The position numbers and the translations under genes are program-made. The notes beneath the pieces were generated by a model, which saw only the letters and a list, made by a program, of their open reading frames with translations, searched no databases and was not told the DNA's origin. From Bacteroidota bacterium (GTDB taxonomy: Bacteria; Bacteroidota; Ignavibacteria; UBA10030; UBA6906): 64,000 nt of DNA. Within the stretch, counting starts at the first letter, position 1. Every line of letters starts with the position of its first letter. Below, in pieces: positions 9,175-19,620 of this stretch. The stretch spans positions 35,748 to 99,747 of the forward strand of contig JAUQWO010000077.1 of the NCBI GenBank assembly GCA_030835135.1, written 5' to 3'.

Positions 9175-11553
9175 ATGAATGGTAACGGGCCCACAACATT
9201 CGACCCTTCGGGATCAATCCTCTTCCTTGGCTCTGGATTCGCTGCCGAAGCGAGGAATCTTTCGGGGGATCTTCTCCCGACCGGGATGGGTCTAAAGCAA
9301 ATCTTCGCAGACCTTGTCGGCGTTGAAGTCGGAGCTTACGACCTTCAAACTCTGGCAGACGAAGTGGCAACCAGGACTGACCTCTACCAGTTGCTCTATC
9401 AAACGTTCACTGTTGTTAGCTTGAGCGAAATGCAGCTGAGATTATTGAGTTTGCCTTGGTTGCGCATTTATACGACCAATTACGATGACGCCATTGAATT
9501 GGGGCTCCAGAAGCAACACAAAGCTATCCATTCCTATTGCTATGATGAGAGCAAACCGCGAAAACTTCTTCCAGGCTCGGTAGTTCATCTGCATGGGGCC
9601 ATTAGGCGAACTAGTTCGAATAACGTCAGGGATCAGCTGGTCCTAAATGAACATTCGTACGTCCGGCAGCATTTTGAGCGTTCTCTCTGGTATGATGAGT
9701 TCAGCAGAGATGTTCGTTTTGCGACGAATTGCTGCTTTATCGGATACCGCTTGGCCGACTATCACATCGCCGCATTGCTACAACCAGTCAAGACTATCCG
9801 GGATAAAACCTTCTTCATTGTCAAAGAGCATGACCAGATTTTTGCGAATCGAGTTGCAGAATATGGCCGCGTAATGCCGATTGGTTTGGACGGGTTCGTC
9901 AAACTGTACCTGGAGCTTCCGAAGCTGAACCGGTTGCAGAGTCCCCATTCCTTAAAGACGTTTCGTTATATTGATCCACTTAGAGATAAGAAGACCATTA
10001 CACCACCGACCCCGATAGAGATTCTCAATTTGGTGACATACGGCACCTTCAATGAAGGGCGCTGCATGGAAACGCTGCCAAATAGCAGATACGTGATCTC
10101 TCGGCAAGAAATGGCCGAGAGCGCGGTGAAAACCCTGGTAACCGGGAAGACATTGCTAGTTCACTCACGCCTCGGAAACGGGAAGTCAATATTCCTGTCC
10201 ATTCTTGCCCATAAGCTGGCTGCCGCTGGGCATCAATGCTTCTGGTGTCACGAAAACTCTCCCACTCTTCTTGAAGATTTAAGGGCATTGAAACCTCTGC
10301 AGCGCCTTGTGATTTTCTTCGATTCCTATGACGTTGCTATTGAGGTGCTAGATAGTATCGCTCAAGAATTGGACGACGCCGTGTTTGTCGTGGCAATCCG
10401 AACTGGGATTTTGGAAATCCGGGCACACGAGATTCTGGACAGACTTCCTCAGCCTATAGGGAGAGTGAGTCTAGACGGACTGGCAGACTCTGAAAGAGAT
10501 GACTTTCTATCGTTGCTCGACCTTGCCGGGATTCTCGAAAGAGGTCTTAGGACAGATGTCGAGCGCTGCGATGACATTCGAGAGATCGTCACCTCCATCT
10601 ACAAGCACTCTGGAATTCGCGAGAAACTGGAAAACGAGCTCGTGCCGATCTTCTCTGATACGCCTCTGCGGAGGATCGTGATAGCAACTCATCTGTTGAA
10701 AATTGCGGGCCAAGATGCTGAATCTGCTTTTTTGCGAGCGGTATCTGGGTTCGATCCTTTCACCGTCGCCCAAAAGTTTCGCACAAAAGTGTCCGAGATC
10801 ATCCGTATTGAAGATGGAGAGCTAAGGGCCCATTCTCCCGTCTTCTCTGCCTATCTCTCAGAAGAGTTTTTCCGGGGTGAAGATATTGCAGATGTACTGT
10901 ACCTCATCATTACTGAAGCCGTACGTCGCACACCCTCAAGACGGTACCGGGCAATCAAGAGTTACTTCATGCAAGTGTCGAATCTAAAGCAGTTGATACG
11001 TGGATCAAATCAAAAGGCACTGATAAGTGGCCTATTCGATCATCTGCATCGAGATTCGCTTGTTAATGACGAACCCTTGTTTTGGCTCCAGTATTCCATT
11101 TGGATGATGGACCTAAATGAGCTAAGTGCTTCAGAGACATTCCTTAGCACGGCGTACACGCGAGCCGAGTCCCTCTCAGGGTTCAAGACCTACCAACTCG
11201 ATACTCATGGTTTGCGCATACTACTTTTGATTGAACAGTCAATGGGTTTTGCAGAACGGGTTACTCGCATTGAGAAGATATTGTCGACTTTGGACAACAT
11301 GATAGTAATGGTTAGTGAGACTAGTCACAGATCTTACGCGCTTCGTGCGCTTAATGAACTGGAACCATTCGTGAACACTCGTGCGTTAGGCTTGAGTGAT
11401 TCCGAGTCGAGAGCACTCGCTGCAAATCTGGAGAGGCTAGTTCGGACTCTCGAAGACTTGCGACGAGACAACGAGCACAACCAAGAAGTCGCCGAGACAG
11501 CTGCGAGCGTCGAGAGAGCTCAGTCGGCCCTAATGAAGGTAGTCCGCCCTTAA
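9175..11553 (+). CDS. SIR2-domain + P-loop NTPase (STAND-like) protein, putative anti-phage defence effector
   Basis: SIR2 motifs LGSGFAAEA, TTNYDDAIE, VVHLHG; P-loop-like VHSRLGNGKS, Walker B LVIFFDSYD; C-terminal helical region. Confidence 0.88.
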   Translation: MNGNGPTTFDPSGSILFLGSGFAAEARNLSGDLLPTGMGLKQIFADLVGVEVGAYDLQTLADEVATRTDLYQLLYQTFTVVSLSEMQLRLLSLPWLRIYTTNYDDAIELGLQKQHKAIHSYCYDESKPRKLLPGSVVHLHGAIRRTSSNNVRDQLVLNEHSYVRQHFERSLWYDEFSRDVRFATNCCFIGYRLADYHIAALLQPVKTIRDKTFFIVKEHDQIFANRVAEYGRVMPIGLDGFVKLYLELPKLNRLQSPHSLKTFRYIDPLRDKKTITPPTPIEILNLVTYGTFNEGRCMETLPNSRYVISRQEMAESAVKTLVTGKTLLVHSRLGNGKSIFLSILAHKLAAAGHQCFWCHENSPTLLEDLRALKPLQRLVIFFDSYDVAIEVLDSIAQELDDAVFVVAIRTGILEIRAHEILDRLPQPIGRVSLDGLADSERDDFLSLLDLAGILERGLRTDVERCDDIREIVTSIYKHSGIREKLENELVPIFSDTPLRRIVIATHLLKIAGQDAESAFLRAVSGFDPFTVAQKFRTKVSEIIRIEDGELRAHSPVFSAYLSEEFFRGEDIADVLYLIITEAVRRTPSRRYRAIKSYFMQVSNLKQLIRGSNQKALISGLFDHLHRDSLVNDEPLFWLQYSIWMMDLNELSASETFLSTAYTRAESLSGFKTYQLDTHGLRILLLIEQSMGFAERVTRIEKILSTLDNMIVMVSETSHRSYALRALNELEPFVNTRALGLSDSESRALAANLERLVRTLEDLRRDNEHNQEVAETAASVERAQSALMKVVRP

Positions 11554-11786
11554 TACTATCGGTTTTGGGTTTCGAGAGAGCTGGGGCTGCTACTTCGACT
11601 TGCTGGAATGGTGTCACGCGATAGACAAATGAATCTGGGACTTGCAGCCCGCGGTGAATTGTTGAGCGACGGATCTGCCGCGTTCTAGAGCAGGCACGTT
11701 CGACGCAGCGGCTCGAACTGCCACAACCCCGAATCCTGCCATCGCTGAATGCTGCAACAGTTGGAAAGCTTGGTTAACCCATTGGA

Positions 11787-11820
11787 GGAGCCGGGTGCGG
11801 GAAAACTGCACGCCCAGATC
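11787..11820 (+). other. possible decayed group II intron domain V-like hairpin
   Basis: GGAGCCGGGTGCGG-GAAAA-CTGCACGCCCAGATC resembles GAGCCG...GAAA...CGCAC...GTTC domain V layout with two mismatches. Confidence 0.3.
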
Positions 11821-12044
11821 TGTGAGGGCGAAAGCCAAATGGCTGAGCTAATCGACCTATCCCGTCAACAGCATTGAATATGATGATGATCCCAGCACTT
11901 TCCGTGCGGTTCGGACACCGCGGCCACGGGCGACGGTCGCGATGGATGCTGGCCACTTCCGGTGACCACCCCGTGCCCCTGCAGGGTGGAGCCGACCGGT
12001 AATGTCTCTTCTCTTGACAGGGTGCATTTCCAACGGACCGGCTC

Positions 12045-12686
12045 ATGCAACTGCCATTCACCATTGATCAATTCATCGGGGTCTTTGCGAGCTACAATAC
12101 CGCCGTGTGGCCGGCTCAGATCGTGCTCAACGCGATGGCCGCTGTGGCACTGATCTTTGCTATTCGTCGCTACCCGCATGCTGACCTGGTGATCTCCAGC
12201 ATCCTCGGACTTCTATGGCTCTGGACCGGCATTGCCTACCATTGGGTCTTTTTCACGGATGTCAATCCGGCAGCCTATGGCTTCGGTATCCTCAGCGTCG
12301 TGCAAGGCGGACTCTTCCTTCGAGTTGCTGCCCGTGGTGCGATGCAGTACCGGTTTGCATCGGATTGGCGCGCGATCCTTGGAGGCATCTTCCTCCTCTA
12401 TGGACTGCTGATCTATCCGATCCTCGGCCACTTCCTGGGTCATGTGTTCCCGGGGAGCCCGACGTTCGGAGCTCCATGCCCCACCACCATCTTTACGTTC
12501 GGAATCCTTCTCTGGGCGAAAGACGTTCCCCGGCATGTGGTGGTGATCCCCGCCGTGTGGTCATTGATCGGCTCTTCTGCGGCTTTCTCTCTGGGGATTC
12601 GTGAGGACCTAGGACTGCTGGTGGCCGGCCTGGCAGGGACAGCGCTTCTCTGGTCCCGGCCTTGCATCTGTCTGAACAAATCGTGA
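12045..12686 (+). CDS. DUF6064-like membrane protein
   Basis: MQLPFTIDQFIGVFASYNTAVWPAQIVLNA ... multiple TM segments. Confidence 0.7.
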   Translation: MQLPFTIDQFIGVFASYNTAVWPAQIVLNAMAAVALIFAIRRYPHADLVISSILGLLWLWTGIAYHWVFFTDVNPAAYGFGILSVVQGGLFLRVAARGAMQYRFASDWRAILGGIFLLYGLLIYPILGHFLGHVFPGSPTFGAPCPTTIFTFGILLWAKDVPRHVVVIPAVWSLIGSSAAFSLGIREDLGLLVAGLAGTALLWSRPCICLNKS

Positions 12687-12695
12687 TATTACGAT
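12680..12695. promoter_or_regulatory. ArsR-type operator 1
   Basis: ATCGTGATATTACGAT imperfect palindrome just upstream of arsR. Confidence 0.6.
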
Positions 12696-12704
12696 AGGTC
12701 AACC

Positions 12705-13025
12705 ATGGGACTCTCCAAGAGCACAGCGTTCAGCGAACGCGAGAATAAGATCGCCGATCTGGCAAAGGCACTCGCACATCCAGCCCGCGTGGCCATCCTG
12801 GACTTTCTGGCCAAGCAGGATGTCTGTATCTGCGGTGATATCGTCGATCAGCTCCCCCTGTCCCAGTCAACAGTGTCCCAGCACCTCGCAGAACTCAAAC
12901 GTGCCGGATTGATCAAAGGCGAGATCGAAGGACCGCGCGTCTGCTACTGCATCGATCGCGCCGCCTGGGATGATGCCCGGAAAACACTGTCACAGTTCCT
13001 TGCCGACGTCAAGAAGTGTTGCTGA
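12705..13025 (+). CDS. arsR: ArsR family transcriptional regulator
   Basis: [35 protein letters not shown]-type metal site; terminal CC. Confidence 0.93.
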   Translation: MGLSKSTAFSERENKIADLAKALAHPARVAILDFLAKQDVCICGDIVDQLPLSQSTVSQHLAELKRAGLIKGEIEGPRVCYCIDRAAWDDARKTLSQFLADVKKCC

Positions 13026-13043
13026 GTTTTTTTGTCCTGATCT

Positions 13044-13059
13044 ATCGCAATATCACGAT
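13044..13059. promoter_or_regulatory. ArsR-type operator 2
   Basis: ATCGCAATATCACGAT = reverse complement of operator 1 with one mismatch; upstream of arsM. Confidence 0.6.
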
Positions 13060-13080
13060 CACTAGCAGGAGGATACCGTC

Positions 13081-13896
13081 ATGAAGAGCGGCCAGGAGAT
13101 CAAGGAGATGGTGAAGGAGAAGTACGCTGCGATCGCCGAGCAGTCGAAAGAGGAGAACAAGTCTTCGTGCTGCGGGAGTACCTGCGGTTGCTCATCCGTG
13201 GAATTCTCAGTGATGGCGGAGGACTATGCGCAACTCCCGGGATATGCCCCGGATGCAGACCTTTCGCTCGGATGCGGGCTGCCGACGGAGTTCGCGAAGA
13301 TGAAGAGCGGTGATACCGTCGTGGACCTGGGCGCAGGCGCGGGCAATGACTGCTTCGTTGCCCGATCGGTCGTGGGCGCGGACGGGCGCGTCATCGGCGT
13401 CGATATGACCGAGGTCATGGTGGCGAAGGCACGTGCGAACGCCGCGAAGCTCGGTTTCACGAATGTGGAATTCCGGCTCGGTGATATCGAGCAGATCCCC
13501 ATCGATGCCAACACCGCGGATGTGGTCGTGAGCAACTGCGTGATGAACCTTGTCCCCGACAAGGAGAAGGCGTTCGCGGAAACCTACCGTATCCTCAAAC
13601 CCGGCGGACACTTCAGCATCTCCGATATCGTCCTGAAAGGAGAACTGCCGGCGGCCCTGCGTGAGGAGGCTTCGCTGTACGCAGGATGTATCTCCGGTGC
13701 CGTGCAGAAGGCGGAGTATCTGGGGGTCATCGAACGGGCGGGATTCCGGAATGTGACGGTCCAGAAGGAACGGGTCATCGACGTGCCGAATGAGATCCTC
13801 GCCCGGCACATGAGCCTCGAGCAGCTCAGGGAATACAAGAGCAAGCGGATCGGCATCATCAGCGTGACGGTGTTCGCCGAGAAGCCGCGGCCGTGA
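13081..13896 (+). CDS. arsM: arsenite S-adenosylmethionine methyltransferase
   Basis: [44 protein letters not shown], conserved Cys. Confidence 0.93.
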   Translation: MKSGQEIKEMVKEKYAAIAEQSKEENKSSCCGSTCGCSSVEFSVMAEDYAQLPGYAPDADLSLGCGLPTEFAKMKSGDTVVDLGAGAGNDCFVARSVVGADGRVIGVDMTEVMVAKARANAAKLGFTNVEFRLGDIEQIPIDANTADVVVSNCVMNLVPDKEKAFAETYRILKPGGHFSISDIVLKGELPAALREEASLYAGCISGAVQKAEYLGVIERAGFRNVTVQKERVIDVPNEILARHMSLEQLREYKSKRIGIISVTVFAEKPRP

Positions 13897-14002
13897 GTGT
13901 CCTGGTCTCCTCACGGATCATTCCACCCAGCGTGCTGGCCGGAACGACTCCGGCCTGCCCGGTGGGTTCACGTGCAAACATATATTCAAACGGAGTCCGC
14001 AC

Positions 14003-15064
14003 ATGTCGACCCTGAGGAACCAACTCAGCCTGATCGACCGCTATCTGACGCTCTGGATCTTCGTGGCCATGATCCTGGGGATCCTGTGGGGATATTCCTT
14101 CCCGGGAGTCGTCGACTTCTGGGGCTCGATGCAGTCGGGGACAACGAATATCCCGATCGCCATCGGCCTGATCCTGATGATGTATCCCCCCCTTGCAAAG
14201 GTACGCTACGAGGAGATCGGCGATGTGTTCCGGAACCGGCGCATTCTCCTCCTCTCGCTCGTCCAGAACTGGGTGATCGGCCCGGTCCTTATGTTCGTCC
14301 TTGCCATCGCGTTCCTCCCCGACATGCCGTCGTACATGGCCGGCCTCATCATCATCGGCCTGGCGCGCTGCATTGCCATGGTGATCGTCTGGAACGATCT
14401 CGCGGGCGGTGACAGGGAATACGCAGCGGGACTGGTAGCGTTCAATTCGGTCTTCCAGGTTCTCTTCTTTCCGGCGTACGCCTATTTCTTCGTGACGCTT
14501 GCCCCCCGGTGGCTCGGGTTGAGCTCGTTCGCCGTGTCCATTACCTTCGGACAGGTAGCGGAGAGCGTCCTCATCTATCTGGGCATCCCGTTCCTTGCAG
14601 GCCTGCTTTCACGGCTGCTCCTGCGAAGGTGGAAAGGAGATGAATGGTACCGCCGCGTCTTCCTCCCCCGGATCAGCCCGGTCACACTGATCGCCCTGCT
14701 GTTCACGATCCTGGTGATGTTCTCGTTGAAAGGGGAGTACATCGTGGGGATCCCCCTCGATGTCATTCGCATCGCGATCCCGCTCATCGTGTACTTCGTG
14801 GTCATGTTCTTCGTGTCGTTCTTCCTCAGCCGGCGCATGGGCGCCGATTACGAGAAGACGGCCACGCTCTCATTCACCGCCGCCAGCAACAACTTTGAAC
14901 TCGCCATTGCCGTGGCCGTGGCGGTGTTCGGGATCAACTCCGGAGAGGCCTTTGCCGCCGTGATCGGCCCACTTGTCGAGGTGCCCGTCATGATCGGATT
15001 GGTTGGAATCGCACTCCGGCTGAAAGCACGGTATTTCGAACCATCCCTGCCGGCGGGGCGCTGA
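14003..15064 (+). CDS. acr3: ACR3 family arsenite efflux transporter
   Basis: 10-[49 protein letters not shown] motifs. Confidence 0.93.
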   Translation: MSTLRNQLSLIDRYLTLWIFVAMILGILWGYSFPGVVDFWGSMQSGTTNIPIAIGLILMMYPPLAKVRYEEIGDVFRNRRILLLSLVQNWVIGPVLMFVLAIAFLPDMPSYMAGLIIIGLARCIAMVIVWNDLAGGDREYAAGLVAFNSVFQVLFFPAYAYFFVTLAPRWLGLSSFAVSITFGQVAESVLIYLGIPFLAGLLSRLLLRRWKGDEWYRRVFLPRISPVTLIALLFTILVMFSLKGEYIVGIPLDVIRIAIPLIVYFVVMFFVSFFLSRRMGADYEKTATLSFTAASNNFELAIAVAVAVFGINSGEAFAAVIGPLVEVPVMIGLVGIALRLKARYFEPSLPAGR

Positions 15065-15113
15065 CATCATCAGCGGCTCCCCGCGGCGGTCGACCATATT
15101 CACGTGAGCACGT

Positions 15114-15551
15114 ATGAGCAAACAAAAGGTGTTATTCGTGTGCATCCACAACAGCGCACGAAGCCAGATGGCCGAAGCCTATCTCAACGCACTGGGCGGG
15201 GACCGCTATGAGGCCGAGAGCGCCGGGATCGAACCCGGGGTGCTCAACCCCATTGTGGTCGAGGCGATGAAGGATGATGGGATCGATATCTCCGGGAATG
15301 CAACGAAGGATGTCTTTGAATTCCTGCGTCAGGGAAGGGTCTATTCGTACGTGATCACCGTCTGCGACGAGACGGCAGCGGAACGGTGTCCCGTATTCCC
15401 CGGATCGGGTACGCGCCTCCACTGGGGCTTCCCGGATCCGGGTTCGCTGACGGGCACGCGGGACGAGAAGCTCGAGAAGACCCGGCAGATCCGCGACAAC
15501 ATCAAGCGGCAGGTGGAAGCCTTCCTCCGCAATGAGCAGCTTGCCCGATGA
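15114..15551 (+). CDS. arsC: arsenate reductase, LMW-PTP fold
   Basis: [22 protein letters not shown]5R loop; [11 protein letters not shown]. Confidence 0.93.
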   Translation: MSKQKVLFVCIHNSARSQMAEAYLNALGGDRYEAESAGIEPGVLNPIVVEAMKDDGIDISGNATKDVFEFLRQGRVYSYVITVCDETAAERCPVFPGSGTRLHWGFPDPGSLTGTRDEKLEKTRQIRDNIKRQVEAFLRNEQLAR

Positions 15552-15693
15552 TCTCTCGACGACTGAGAGCGACGTACGGCATCCTCCGCACACCGGGTCT
15601 GGCGATCGATGAACGGGTCGCCTCCGGCGGCCGTGTCCGGGCTGTCGAAGAGAGACAACAGCTGACCATGGCACAGTCCAGAGGATACGACGC

Positions 15694-16710
15694 ATGAAGC
15701 TCACGCCGCTCCGGATCGCGGTCCTTGCATTCGTTGCCTGGTGGGTCGCCTATACGAATCTCACGCAGGCGGTCGACGCGGTGGTCTACGGTGTCCTGCA
15801 GCTCGCACCGGGATCGAGGATCTCGTCGGCCATTCATTTCTTTCTCTATGAGACGCCCAAGGTCCTGCTCCTCCTCACACTCGTGGTCTTCGGGGTGGGG
15901 ATCATCCGTTCGTTCTTCTCCCCTGAGAAGACCCGCCGGATCCTCGAAGACAAACCGCCGCTGGTGGGGAATGTCCTCGCGAGCACGCTGGGGATCGTCA
16001 CGCCGTTCTGCTCGTGTTCGGCCGTTCCACTGTTCATCGGGTTCGTGGAGGCCGGTATCCCTCTCGGCGTGACATTCTCGTTCCTTATCGCCGCACCGAT
16101 GATCAACGAAGTGGCCATCGTGCTGCTGTTCGGCCTCTTCGGCTGGCAGGTCACGCTCCTGTATGTCGGCATGGGACTGTGTATCGCGATCATTGCAGGG
16201 TACATCATCGACCGTCTCAAGGTGGAGCGCTTCGTAGAAGAGTGGGTCTATGCCATCCGTGCGCAGCCATCGGCGCTGCAGGAAGAACGCCTTTCCGCGG
16301 ACGACAGGGTCCGGTACGGATGGACCCAGGTCCGGGAGATCGTTGCGAAGGTCTGGTTGTATGTGCTCCTCGGGATCGCCGTGGGTGCCGGCATCCATGG
16401 CTATGTCCCGGAGAACTTCATGGCGGGTCTCATGGGGCGGTCGGCGTGGTGGGCGGTCCCGGTGTCCGTCCTCATCGGCGTGCCGCTGTACTCCAATGCC
16501 GCGGGCATCATTCCCATCGTGCATGCGCTTCTGGAAAAGGGTGCATCCCTCGGCACCACGCTTGCCTTTATGATGTCCGTGATCGGGCTTTCGCTCCCCG
16601 AGACCATCATCCTCCGCAAGGTGCTGAAGCCACCCCTCATTGCGATCTTCGTCGGTGTTGTAGCTACGGGGATCCTGATCGTCGGTTATCTCTTCAACGC
16701 CATCATGTAA
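15694..16710 (+). CDS. permease (ArsP/DUF318 type)
   Basis: TPFCSCSAVPLFIGFVEAGIPLG motif; multi-TM. Confidence 0.85.
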   Translation: MKLTPLRIAVLAFVAWWVAYTNLTQAVDAVVYGVLQLAPGSRISSAIHFFLYETPKVLLLLTLVVFGVGIIRSFFSPEKTRRILEDKPPLVGNVLASTLGIVTPFCSCSAVPLFIGFVEAGIPLGVTFSFLIAAPMINEVAIVLLFGLFGWQVTLLYVGMGLCIAIIAGYIIDRLKVERFVEEWVYAIRAQPSALQEERLSADDRVRYGWTQVREIVAKVWLYVLLGIAVGAGIHGYVPENFMAGLMGRSAWWAVPVSVLIGVPLYSNAAGIIPIVHALLEKGASLGTTLAFMMSVIGLSLPETIILRKVLKPPLIAIFVGVVATGILIVGYLFNAIM

Positions 16711-16731
16711 CATTCAATGACAGGACACATC

Positions 16732-16983
16732 ATGACAACAGTGAAGATCCTCGGTTCGGGATGTGCAAAATGCAAAGCGCTCCACCAGCGGTTGCTGGAC
16801 CTGCGGACGGAGCACGGCCTCGAGTTTGACCTCATCAAGGTAACAGAATTGCGGGAGATCATGTCGTATGGGATCATGGCAACACCCGGCCTGGTGGTGA
16901 ATGACGTGGTGAAGAGCACCGGCGTGCTGCCTGACGCTACCCAGATCCTCGAATGGCTGAAGGAGGCACACCATGCAGCGTAA
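16732..16983 (+). CDS. thioredoxin-like small redox-active disulfide protein
   Basis: VKILGSGCAKCKALHQRL, ATPGLVVND. Confidence 0.85.
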   Translation: MTTVKILGSGCAKCKALHQRLLDLRTEHGLEFDLIKVTELREIMSYGIMATPGLVVNDVVKSTGVLPDATQILEWLKEAHHAA

Positions 16984-17395
16984 CCTCGCGTGCATGGTGT
17001 TCACCATCGCACTTTTGCTGACGGGCATGGCCCCATCGGCTTCGACTCAAACGACCCGCTCCGATCGGCCCGCCGCGCCGCAGCCCGCGAAGGCTGGTCC
17101 GCTCGTGACATTCGTCGAACTCGGGTCTGTCAAGTGCATACCCTGTCGCCAGATGCAGCCCGTGATGCGGGCCATCGAGGAGAAGTACGGAGAACAGGTG
17201 GCCGTTGTCTTCCATGACGTGTGGAAGGATGATCAACGGGCCTTTGCACAGAAGTACGGCGTGAAGGTCATCCCAACACAGGTCTTCCTGGACCGGGAGG
17301 GCAAGGAGTTCTTCCGTCACGAGGGGTTTTTCCCGGAGTCGGAGATCGACAAGCTCTTTCAGAAGCGCGGATTGGTCGCGCGGGCGAAGGGGTGA
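16973..17395 (+). CDS. secreted thioredoxin family protein
   Basis: Signal-like N-terminus; FVELGSVKCIPCRQMQPVM CxxC, VIPTQVFLD. Confidence 0.85.
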   Translation: MQRNLACMVFTIALLLTGMAPSASTQTTRSDRPAAPQPAKAGPLVTFVELGSVKCIPCRQMQPVMRAIEEKYGEQVAVVFHDVWKDDQRAFAQKYGVKVIPTQVFLDREGKEFFRHEGFFPESEIDKLFQKRGLVARAKG

Positions 17396-17398
17396 CCG

Positions 17399-18100
17399 AT
17401 GCTGGACAGCCTCTTCACGTGGTTGACATTGGCGATGGGCGATTCGTTCGAACTCGCGCTCGTCGCCGCCGTCGGCTGGGGAGTGTTGAGCATCCTCCTG
17501 AGTCCCTGTCACCTCTCAAGCATCCCCCTCGTCATCGGCTACATCGGGAGCCAGAGATCGACGGGTAGGTCCCATCCGTACGCGCTTTCCCTCGTGTTCG
17601 CGCTGGGGATCCTTCTCACGATCGGGATCGTCGGGTTCGCCACGGCGTCGGCCGGGAGGATGATGGGCGACGTCGGACGCTGGGGGAATCTGGTTGTCGC
17701 CGCCGTGTTCTTCATTGTCGGCCTCTATTTCCTGGACGTCTTCACCCTGTCGTGGGGCTCAGTCCTCACGAAGGTGAAGATCGCACAGGGCTGGCCGGGG
17801 GCACTGCTCCTCGGTCTCGTTTTCGGGATCGGCCTGGGGCCGTGCACCTTCGCGTTCATGGCACCCGTCCTCGGCGTCGCGTTCAGCATGGCTTCGTCTG
17901 ATACGCTGCGCGCGGTTGGTCTGGTTGCGGCATTCGGGCTCGGTCACTGCGCCGTCATTGTCGCCGCCGGCGGCGCGGTGGGATTGGTCCAACGGTATCT
18001 CAACTGGACCGAAGAATCACGCGGAGCAACGGTGCTCCGGCGAGGGGCCGGCGTGCTCGTTATCCTCGCAGGCGTGTACTTCGTCCTGACAACGTTGTAG
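17399..18100 (+). CDS. CcdA/DsbD-like cytochrome c biogenesis transmembrane protein
   Basis: SPCHLSSIPLVIGYI; GLGPCTFAFMAPVLG; multi-TM. Confidence 0.85.
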   Translation: MLDSLFTWLTLAMGDSFELALVAAVGWGVLSILLSPCHLSSIPLVIGYIGSQRSTGRSHPYALSLVFALGILLTIGIVGFATASAGRMMGDVGRWGNLVVAAVFFIVGLYFLDVFTLSWGSVLTKVKIAQGWPGALLLGLVFGIGLGPCTFAFMAPVLGVAFSMASSDTLRAVGLVAAFGLGHCAVIVAAGGAVGLVQRYLNWTEESRGATVLRRGAGVLVILAGVYFVLTTL

Positions 18101-18176
18101 GTCACGGCAAGACAGGGAGGACGTCAGCAGATGGGCGTCCAGGTTCCGTCATGCCGTTAGCGTACCGCACGGGACC

Positions 18177-19022
18177 TTAGTACACCTCCGGCACAAATGT
18201 CTGATCCGTGATCGGAGGCCGCACGTACCCGAGGGCCTTCTGCCGCGGAGGCAGGACGGGCGATCTGTGCTCCAGCTTCTCGTGTGGCAGGACGTTCAGA
18301 AGGTGCGAGATGCAGTTGAGGCGCGCACGTTTCTTGTCGTCGGCATCCACCACGTACCACGGACACTGCTTCGTATCGGTGTGGGCGAACATCTGGTCCT
18401 TGGCCCTGGAGTAATCCACCCATCGCGCGCGCGATTGGAGGTCCATCGGACTGAGTTTCCACCCCTTGGTCGGGTCCTCGATGCGCGCCTGAAACCGCCG
18501 CTCCTGTTCATCGTCGCTGACGGAGAACCAGTACTTGATCAGGATGATCCCGTCGCGTACAAGCATCCGTTCGAATTCCGGGCAGGTACGGAGGAACTCG
18601 GCGTATTGCGTTTCCGTGCAGAATCCCATCACGCGTTCCACGCCAGCTCTGTTGTACCAGCTCCGGTCATAGAGGACCATCTCGCCGGCGCCGGGGAGAT
18701 GCGCGACATAGCGCTGGAAGTACCACTGGGACTTTTCCTTCTCCGTGGGCGTGCCGAGAGCGACGATGCGGCATACACGGGGATTCAACCGCTGCGTGAT
18801 GCGTTTGATGACGCCACCCTTGCCCGCGGCATCGCGCCCTTCGAAGAGTACGACGACCCGCAACTTCTTCTCGACGATCCATTCCTGAAGGATCACAAGG
18901 TCTTCCTGAAGCCTTGCGAGCGCCTTGTTATATTCCTTCTTGTCGAGCTTCTTCCTGGCGGTCTTCTTCACCAATGATGCTTCGTCGCGTTTCTCTTCTT
19001 TGGACTTCTTCTTCTTTGACAT
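18177..19022 (-). CDS. ppk2: polyphosphate kinase 2 family protein
   Basis: VVLFEGRDAAGKGGVIKRITQRLNPRVCRIVALGTPTEKEKSQWYFQRYVAHLPGAGEMVLYDRSWYNRAGVE. Confidence 0.95.
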   Translation of the reverse strand: MSKKKKSKEEKRDEASLVKKTARKKLDKKEYNKALARLQEDLVILQEWIVEKKLRVVVLFEGRDAAGKGGVIKRITQRLNPRVCRIVALGTPTEKEKSQWYFQRYVAHLPGAGEMVLYDRSWYNRAGVERVMGFCTETQYAEFLRTCPEFERMLVRDGIILIKYWFSVSDDEQERRFQARIEDPTKGWKLSPMDLQSRARWVDYSRAKDQMFAHTDTKQCPWYVVDADDKKRARLNCISHLLNVLPHEKLEHRSPVLPPRQKALGYVRPPITDQTFVPEVY

Positions 19023-19320
19023 CTCCCGTTCTCCTGACGTGCCACGTGCGGTGCTGTCCCCGGAAGGGCCGTGGGTCCAGTGGTGCAAACAGGATGCCGG
19101 AACGCTGTCTGCGAATGGCAAGAAATACGGCAGAAATCGGGGGTTGAAGAAGGGGGGAGAACCGGGCTGTGTTGCCTTTCACCACATGGCTAAACCGGTA
19201 CCGACCGGCATCTTCGTGCTTCGTGCCGGGGGGTGGAGACGGAAATGACAGGCCGGCTGCTGCGGATCGGACGGGCCCGGCTCGCGGAGGCCGGAAGCCG
19301 GGCCTGTCCTGCATGAGGCC

Positions 19321-19620
19321 TCAGACGATCCTCTCCAGAGGTACCTGGAATAACCGGATCTTGTCATCCGCACGGAGGATCTGAGCATTCACCTCCTCGA
19401 TGCCGCGGATCAGACGCTCCAGGATATCCTCCTCGCGGATAGCGATCATGAGCACCGCGTTGTGCCCCGGGAAACTCCGTGTCCCGAGATGGGGTTCGGT
19501 GCCATGCCCTTTGCCGGTCACCTGGTCCCACCGCGTGTAGTAGTCGATCTCCAGCTTCTCGAGCAGGTCCATCAGACGCGGGGCATACACGTCGTTGCAT
19601 ACCGTGAATACGATCTTCAT
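19321..19620 (-). CDS. PII-like transporter-associated protein (PG0541-like)
   Basis: 100-aa ORF ...GHGTEPHLGTRSFPGHNAVLMIAIREEDILERLI; overlaps RND permease stop. Confidence 0.75.
   Translation of the reverse strand: MKIVFTVCNDVYAPRLMDLLEKLEIDYYTRWDQVTGKGHGTEPHLGTRSFPGHNAVLMIAIREEDILERLIRGIEEVNAQILRADDKIRLFQVPLERIV

Noticed and set aside
15502-16713. 403-aa minus-strand ORF
   Set aside because: Antisense shadow of arsC/permease genes; His/Asp/Arg-rich low-complexity composition typical of the reverse frame of high-GC coding DNA
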